From Hydrangea macrophylla (lineage: Eukaryota > Streptophyta > Magnoliopsida > Cornales > Hydrangeaceae), in the NCBI GenBank assembly GCA_033977485.1, contig CM066991.1:127243999-127307998 (forward strand): a DNA stretch of 64,000 nt, read 5' to 3'. The translations under genes and the position numbers were made by a program. The notes under the pieces were generated by a model that was given only the letters and a program-made list of their open reading frames with translations, made no database searches and was not told the origin of the DNA. Shown in pieces: positions 57,572 to 64,000 of this stretch (the first letter of the stretch is position 1; every line of letters begins with the position of its first letter).

Positions 57572-58933
57572 TGATGTTGTCAGAATCAAGATATAAAAAG
57601 TGTTCTTTACTTTTCAAAAGATTTGCAGTGTGGAAGTAAAGGTCGAACCCACAGAGATTGATTAACTACAGCGACTTAATTTTAAAACCTAACTTTAGTT
57701 AATTATGAAAACAGATTTTGATTTGAATTTAATTAAACTAATAACAATAAAAATAAATCTAAACTATGAAAGCAATTAAAAGTGTTTTTAATGAATGTTT
57801 AAGGAAACCTAGGATTGCAAGTCCACCACTAGCTTCATAATAGGAATATTTATGAATTACTTTAGCTTATTACGTTGGATGAATATGGGGAATTGTAGCT
57901 ACAAGCCCAATTCCTCCGACAAGAAGATATTCATGGTTCAAGCACCAACATAATCCATCTTCGGTTAGCTTGAATTATCCCACACTAAACTAGGGTTGTG
58001 ATCTAATCCATCTAACCTAGGCATGGACTATTCGGATACTTGATAGCACGAATCAATAAAGCACCATCACATGTAAACAATCTAAACAAGCACAGCAAGA
58101 ATAGATCGTTGAGCACATCACAGTCAAAATAGATCTAAGACAAGAATAAATTCTGAAAGTAATGATTTAATCACTAGAAGTACGATTTATTTATAAAAAT
58201 CCTCTAAACATGTGACTGTCATCCATACATAATAAAACTAAAATAAAAACATAAATAAAACCCTATTACTCGTCTAGGGCTTCATTGAAACCCTAGATCT
58301 ATGATCTAGCCGTCCATGGAAGTAGTAGATAGCAAGAGGTTGATGGAGGAGGCCATGGGAACCCTTGGTCTTCTTCTTCTTCTCCTTGCTTCCCTCCCTT
58401 CAATGGCTGGAAGTATGGTTGTAGAATGTGTGTATAATAATTGCCAACCCCTTAATTGAAGTAAAATAGAGTATATATAGATTTACAACAAGTTTTGGAA
58501 GCCTTTACAACTCGAAACGGACTGAAACTGATGTAATTTACAATCTGGACGTCATTCTGCAGTTTCGTTTGCACAGGAGTCTTCAGTACACTGAAATACG
58601 CAACTTTGATTTTTCCACATATCGCGCGAGCGGGTCGCGCGAGCGCGACATTTGGACCTTCGCGCGCGCGGATCGCGCGATCGATTCTGGGGATCTCGCG
58701 CGAGCGGATCGCGCGAGCGATTTCTGGATTTCGCGGGCGCGGGTCGCGCGCGCGACTTGGCTTTTTCAGCTTCTTCAACTATGCTTTTTCACCCTGTTTA
58801 GCCTGGTTTAGTTGATTTCTTCCAAAATCTGTCAGAAACTAGAAAACGAAGTAAAAATATACAAAAACAGGATAAAAAGGTACTAACAAATGCTCATTAA
58901 GGCGTATATTTAGGATTAGTTCTCTCCCGATCA
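57572..58933 (-). mobile_element. LTR C (5' LTR of the intact gag-pro element)
   Basis: 1362 bp, TGAT...ATCA on the minus strand, nearly identical to LTR B. The CG-rich minisatellite (58622-58755) has the full length. It is immediately preceded on the minus strand by a polypurine motif (58946-58934) and 3' internal sequence instead of host DNA, so it also served as 3' LTR of a further unit. Confidence 0.87.
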
Positions 58934-59297
58934 CACCCCCAAACCTACATTTTGCTAGTCCTCGAGCAAAACTAAAATAAAAACTACTAATAAAAATCTA
59001 TTCCATTTTCGTATGGATCACGATTGCATTTAGCATATGCAACAAGCCTTTTAAACCCCTAGGTGTCCCTAGTCGGACGAGTGAAGTCTCGTGAGGGTTC
59101 TCGTCAACAAGTTACCCACAACCATCTTTATTAACTTAGAAATTTAAAAAGTTTTATTAAAAACAAAAAACATAATACTCAATACTCCTTATTATAAAAC
59201 AATGATTCGAAATAGAATAACGAACATAAAGAAATAGAATCAAACGTCTACATACATCATGAAGAACAATCTCAAGCACATGCATCGTATAAATCAA
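58934..59297 (-). mobile_element. Remnant of a third retroelement unit
   Basis: Matches the 3' internal region next to LTRs A and B (for example ATCTATTCCATTTTCGTATG, CATGCATCGTATAAATCAAT), then stops abruptly at about 59297 where unrelated DNA begins. Confidence 0.8.
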
Positions 59298-60304
59298 TAC
59301 CTCATCTTCTTCGTTTTTCCCCTGTTTTCAATTTTCAAAAACTGTCACAGACCCATTTTCAGATTCTGTTTCAAACATGTCGTGCAATATATGGATCTCT
59401 TCGGTTTTCCGCATAGATTAAGAATATGCGATCAATTTAAACAAAAACAGATTGTATCTCTAGATATTCGCGATTAAAGTAAGGGTGTCAAAACTTTAAA
59501 TCAACGGTACGTCGCGACACGAATAAATTACTTCATAGGATTCGAACCGAAGCTTATTGGGACTAAAATATTTCATTCCCAATTCATGAAATTGATTTTG
59601 GTTACTTTTCTAAAACTCAATTTTTCAAGCTTTAATGGTGTATCTATATATACACACATATGTAAACTGAAGTACACTTATATAAATATGGTGAGTGAGT
59701 TTAAATTACTCACAGAGGTGATTATACTGAGAAATTAGCGAGCCGACAATTCCGCCAAAATCCCGTCGTTTAGATTTTCTTCTCGTCTCCCTCTTGATCT
59801 TGATATAAATATATATGAAACTATATATATATATATGTGTATGTAAATATATATATATATATAAACTGTGTGTGTGGTATTTGTCTTGAGAGATCAAGAG
59901 ATAGATGGGAGAATTTGAGAGAGACAGAGAGCAACAGTAAGAGAAATGAGAGAACTGTGAGGGAGAGATACAAACATATATACTGAATATGTTTTGGGCT
60001 CCAAGCAACCCACGGGTTTCGCCCAGTGTGGTTGAGCTCACGTGCTCCCACACCCCAAACGCAGTATAAATACAGCCTTAAAACAATAACTGGTATTTTA
60101 CGGTTGAAATAAAAATACTGAAAATTATATTAATGTAGGAATTAAATCCCGGGTGGTACAAAAGTATAGATTTAGTTTTCAAATCCTTAGAAAGTATTTT
60201 CTATATTTACAAATATTAAGGTTTGACCCCAAACAAATATTTATAAATAGAACTAAAATGAAACATTTATCTATTAATGAAAATAGAAATTACAGGGTGT
60301 TACA
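59298..60304. other. Noncoding DNA, possibly another LTR on the minus strand
   Basis: AT-rich with TA/CA runs (59640-59660 and 59820-59870). Near 60304 the minus strand starts TGTAACACCCTGTAATTTC, an LTR-like start, and TATAAATACAGCC occurs near 60065. I could not find a matching end or duplication. Frames at 59706-60053 are low-complexity. Confidence 0.4.
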
Positions 60305-60790
60305 AGTTTTATGAACAAAATATCTTATGTTTTCTATTTATAGCCACAACTCTCGGAAATTACGTTTACTTCCCCACGAGTTCTCAAAACTTTTAATTTC
60401 CCGAAATGTCTTAAACGTCTAATCATTGATCCACGAGTGAAAACTAAAAATTATAAAAGTTTTCACCTAGTTTTCGTTTGGGTCCGAAATCACATCCTGA
60501 AAACTATTTTCATGAAATCTATAGATATCCTACTTTTTATGCAACGTATCACCTATGTTCTCATTCTAACATTCCACATGATCTAACATAAGATCAAAAC
60601 CATCAAAAATACTCTACACAGGTAAAAATTCACTATTCACAAAATACCAGATAATTCAAATAACATTTAAATCATATAAATGTCATTTAATCATGCCAAT
60701 TCCTCTTGAACTACCAACTCCCCGTGCCCTCACTTGACACTCATTGTTGACCCACAGTCAACCTCATCTCAATTATTAATCAACATTAAT
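60305..60790 (-). mobile_element. Fragment of the 2-kb LTR family (inverted)
   Basis: The complement matches the 5' part of the solo LTR to its right: GAGGTTGACTGTG.GTCAAC, ATGACATTTATATGATTTAA, TTTTCGTTTGGGTCC and CGTAATTTCC in the same order. It breaks off near the same ACTTT-rich place as the copy at 42528-44671. Confidence 0.65.
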
Positions 60791-61032
60791 AATCCTAGAA
60801 TTCAAATATGGGCTTAAATACACTTTACACCCTTGTAGTTTGGTCCTATTGTCATTTTGGTCCCTATAGTTTCAAAAGTGTCAATTTGGTCCTCCAACTT
60901 CCTTAAGTGACCCAAAATAGTCCAACCGTCTACTTCTGTTAAAATTTCTAACGTCCAAGCATCATGTGATACTCATGTACATCAAATGTATGGGAAAATG
61001 TGGGATTTCATATGTTTTCCACCAAAGACAGC
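60791..61032. other. Spacer with probable DNA-transposon end
   Basis: GGCTTAAATACACTTTACAC and CCTATTGTCATTTTGGTCCC are common in plant Mutator-like termini; the partner end was not located. The last five bases ACAGC are the left target duplication of the next LTR. Confidence 0.4.
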
Positions 61033-63196
61033 TGTCACACCCGTTCCATAAAATCATTGTTTTATCATGCATATTGAATGTTGTGGTTATCAATGTTATT
61101 TGATAATTGGATGGTGATGAGGTTGACTGTGAGTCAACGGTACGGTGTCAGTGAGGACACGGGAACATGGAAGTTCATATTGCATAATCATGAGTAAATG
61201 ACATTTATATGATTTAAATGTTATTTGACCTTATCTGGTATTTCTATGAATAGTAATTATATCGGTGTAGTATAATTCTGGTAAATTTGGATATGATAGT
61301 ATCATTTTGAGAACTGTGGTGAGAACGTGAGAGATACGTTAATTAAAAAGGTAGGTTGTGTAGAGATTCCACAGAATATAGTTTTCGGACGTTATTTTGG
61401 ACCCAAACGAAACTTAGTCGGAAACTTTTGAAATTTAAATTTTTCACTCGTAAAGTTATAAAATGGATGTGCGCGAAGTTTCGAGAACTAATTAGAAGTT
61501 TGAGGAACTCGTGGGGAGGTAAACGTAATTTCCAGAACTTTTGTCTATATATAGATGAGGATGAGATTCATTCTCATCCAAACTTTCCAAAATATCTAGA
61601 GAGAGGAGAGAGAAGGGAGATTTGGAGCCAACGGGCTTTGCGACGCCGATCGACGACCGTTCGTCCGTCAGATTTTCTCCAGATTTCAGATTTGAACTCG
61701 TGGAGGTAAGATCTACGTTTTGATACCACTTAGGCCGTGTTTGGCCAAGTTTTGTAAAGATCTTAATTTTAGACTTTTGGGAAAAACAGGTATAAACTTG
61801 TAGGAATTTTCTCAAATTCGAAATCCGACGTTTATTTAGCCTCCTAGTCGATCCTTCAAAGTTTGGGGAAAATCGCACGAGGTATGAAGTTCTAACTTGT
61901 GAAATATAGGGAAATACATGTTTTATATTTCGACGACGAAATTGAGATCCGGGCGAAATCCATGTGTTAATTGTAGGCCCGTTAATTATGCACGCGCTAA
62001 ATTGTGAAAAGCATGTCTAAATTTATGCGAGCACGTTAAGTTGTCTATGTGGGTCAAAGGGAAGTCTTATACAAATTCATGCCGGAGTAAGCTTCTCGAT
62101 GTTTGACAATTTAGTAGCGACGGCTACTGTGCATGGTTGATAGACTTGGACTTGCCATGGCACTTGTGGATACAATGGTTGATAGACTTGGACTTGCCAT
62201 TGGTATCGCGGTTTAAGGCTTGGACTTGCCGCTACCGGATGAATGCGTATTTTTTTCTTCCTAGAGACTATTGTATGATTTATGAGATTAAAACATGATT
62301 TGTCATATATTGTACATGTTAGACTTGTACGCTCAGCATATAGCTGAGCAGTGGAGATGTACTCCATTGCATGTAAAAAGAAAGACAAGAAGAAGTGTGT
62401 GGAGTGAGGCCGATGAACGCCGGGGAATCACCTTTGTATATGTTTTTGTTTTAAATCCTAAAATCTTGTATAAGGATTTGAATATTGTAATATGTCGTAA
62501 GAGATTCCTGGAATTATTCTGTGATATGGAAATCTTGTAATTGAACGTCCGTGGTTATGTTTTAAATGTTGAAAATTAGTTATGGTTGTGTTTGTTGTTG
62601 GTATTGAGAAGCATGTGTTGTTAATTTTTCTTCACAGGGCTGCCAACAGGGGAGCAGTCGACTGGACCCAAGATCAGTCGACTGGATCTCGTGTGTTTGA
62701 GACACTGATAGTGGATAATAGAAAAGCAGTCGACTGAACCCCTTCATCAGTCGACTGAGCACTGTAGATTTTTAGCCACTGCTTCTAACTATTGAAAAGC
62801 AGTCGACTGAGTTCTCTGAGCAGTCGACTGGACCCCTTTTGATTAAGTTACATTTTGGGTTCTGCTAAACCCAGTTGACTGGGCCTCTGTTGAGAATTTA
62901 GGATTTTAGTTTCTGCCAGGCACAGTCGACTGGACCCTAGTACAGTCGACTGGGCAGTCGACTGAACCTCTGTATTTTTGAAATGGATTCTTGTGAACAC
63001 TTTTGATTAAACAAAACTTTTTATAACTCTGATTTCAATGGATTTTACAAACTCAGAGGGTAATGTTCCCTAAGTTTTAAAATACCCAGGGTTGTTTTAA
63101 AGTTCTTTCCGCTGCGTATCTTATATGATTGTTTGAATGAGCCTTGGTGGCGTGCCACGTGTCCTATTTCCACGCGTAGTGGGATGGGTCGTGACA
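61033..63196 (+). mobile_element. Solo LTR, 2.16 kb
   Basis: Starts TGTCACACCCGTTCC and ends GGGTCGTGACA, flanked by the 5-bp duplication ACAGC (61028-61032 and 63197-63201). TATA-like TCTATATATAGATG near 61543. It contains the palindrome cluster at 62655-62964 and no long frame. Two diverged inverted relatives lie in the window. Confidence 0.83.
62655..62964. repeat. Cluster of the palindrome CAGTCGACTG
   Basis: Nine exact copies and one variant (CAGTTGACTG) of the self-complementary 10-mer in 310 bp, irregularly spaced and mostly followed by GACCC, AACC or GAGC. Degraded copies occur in the inverted LTR at 42710-42875. Confidence 0.9.
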
Positions 63197-63201
63197 ACAG
63201 C

Positions 63202-63822
63202 CACACTAATATATATATATATATATATGTATCTACACCCTTGACCCAGAATAGAGAGAAAGAGAGACCAAGAAAAGCTGAGAGAGGAGACTTACCTTCA
63301 TCCCGGGACTGCTTCGAAGGTTGTGGAAGATGGAATACGAAATCGAAAGGGTTCGCACAAGAAAATGGAAAAGACAAAAGCAGGGCATTTTAGATGTTTT
63401 TCTGGTAATTTTTCCGTACTGGACATGGCGTGGTTATGTAATGGGGGCACTTGGAGAACCATGTATTTTTCCCATGTTTATGTCCCAATTGAAGCAAAAG
63501 CAACCACATGTCCAGGTCTGCAAATTAAAGGCAAAATTATCACATAGGTGACTTGAAACTGAGACAAGATCACAAGGAAAAAATGAAGCAAAAGATAATT
63601 TCCATATCATAAAACAAGTTTGCCATAAAACAAGAATATCTCCAAAACCAAGTATCTCCTTTAACTACTACCAAAATATCATGTGCTATCACAGCTATTT
63701 AAATTACATAAGTCAATTGCTCCCAAAAAATAGACAGCACATCACCTAGAGAATACACACAGCTGGTGCAAAAAAAAAAGAGCATTAACCCCAAAAGTAT
63801 CCTAAAACAGCAGCTTGTCTCG
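63202..63822. other. Noncoding DNA and 3' flank of the right-edge gene
   Basis: TA run (63210-63228) and AT-rich DNA. A minus-strand segment ending at 63296 in GATGAAG followed by GTAAGT looks like an exon-donor junction, but no start or family could be assigned. Confidence 0.4.
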
Positions 63823-64000
63823 TCAATGCAAATTCCTATTAGAACCTTCCACGGGGCCTTGTCTCCTAATCTGCATCATTTAGATTTCAATGCAAGTTAG
63901 TGTTCTTTTACATTAAATGGAAGAGTATAACTAAATTAAAAAAAGGACCACTCACTGGAAGTTTTGGTGGTCTCCCAACATGAGCTGATGGTGGTTCAGG
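63823..64000 (-). CDS. Last two exons of an unidentified gene (partial)
   Basis: Minus-strand exon 64000-63956 (continuing off the right edge) reads PEPPSAHVGRPPKLP and ends at a GTGAGT donor. After an 85-bp intron with a TGCAG acceptor, exon 63870-63823 reads IRRQGPVEGSNRNLH and stops with TGA. The phase is consistent (0) and the intron size is usual for plants. The GRPPKLP stretch is AT-hook-like but too little to call. I do not recognise the family. Confidence 0.6.

Noticed and set aside
63296..63377. Possible first exon on the minus strand ending in a GTAAGT donor
   Set aside because: The readable frame lacks an ATG, and no downstream exon or family could be found.
1..64000. CRISPR arrays, bacterial operons, rRNA or tRNA genes
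   Set aside because: None seen. The regular repeats are microsatellites, minisatellites or transposon arrays, and the only tRNA-like signals are primer-binding sites and a weak SINE candidate.

Overview
The window is nuclear DNA of a flowering plant, most likely a eudicot. Evidence: intron-bearing genes with GT-AG junctions, plastid-targeted proteins, AT-rich intergenic DNA with GA/CT and AT microsatellites, and many plant transposon families (hAT, Mutator-like, Stowaway, CACTA, Helitron, Ty3/gypsy LTR elements). I cannot name the species. Most of the 64 kb is transposon-derived; genes are few and nearly all lie on the minus strand.

Layout. 1-553: first exon of an ABCI12-like plastid transporter gene (minus; the rest is off the left edge). 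747-1766: non-autonomous hAT element with an exact 8-bp target duplication. 1767-4632: tandem repeats and a MULE-type MITE. 4633-8655: a 4.0-kb Mutator-like element with inverted ends and a 9-bp target duplication. It carries a broken BT1 adenylate-carrier copy and a second gene fragment (a Pack-MULE), and a solo LTR sits in its left arm. 8.7-14.7 kb: microsatellites, MITEs, a Stowaway element, a Helitron end and minisatellites. 14727-18128: a complete four-exon AWPM-19/PM19-like membrane protein gene (168 aa, minus). 18.7-26.0 kb: a CACTA end next to an intact-frame cyclophilin last exon, CT/GA arrays, MITEs, a second hAT element, another Stowaway, a Helitron end and a 1.15-kb foldback element with a 9-bp target duplication. 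27.3-28.9 kb: a decayed organellar EF-Tu pseudogene. 29395-32026: a two-exon gene for an 837-aa membrane-anchored ARM-repeat protein (minus). 36.6-38.4 kb: LTR remnants. 39567-40481: a single-exon organellar guanylate kinase (minus). As I recall the Arabidopsis map, the guanylate kinase and ARM-protein homologues are adjacent there, so this pair may be the conserved syntenic backbone, expanded here by repeats.

The right 23 kb is mostly LTR retrotransposon DNA. A solo LTR (41363-41988) and a truncated copy of a roughly 2-kb LTR (42528-44671) precede a minus-strand chain LTR - noncoding - broken gag-pro - LTR - noncoding - intact gag-pro - tRNA-Asp primer site - LTR (44802-59297). The intact copy (50595-58933) encodes only Gag and protease, with no reverse transcriptase or integrase, and looks like a young non-autonomous Athila/Tat-type element. 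It carries unusual CG-rich minisatellites in its LTRs and internal region. A complete solo LTR (61033-63196) contains a cluster of the palindrome CAGTCGACTG. The window closes on the last two exons of an unidentified minus-strand gene.

No conventional undescribed system with several cooperating genes was found. The most notable objects are the gene-carrying MULE, the gag-pro-only retroelement chain with CpG-rich repeats, the long foldback element, and the cyclophilin exon beside a CACTA end.
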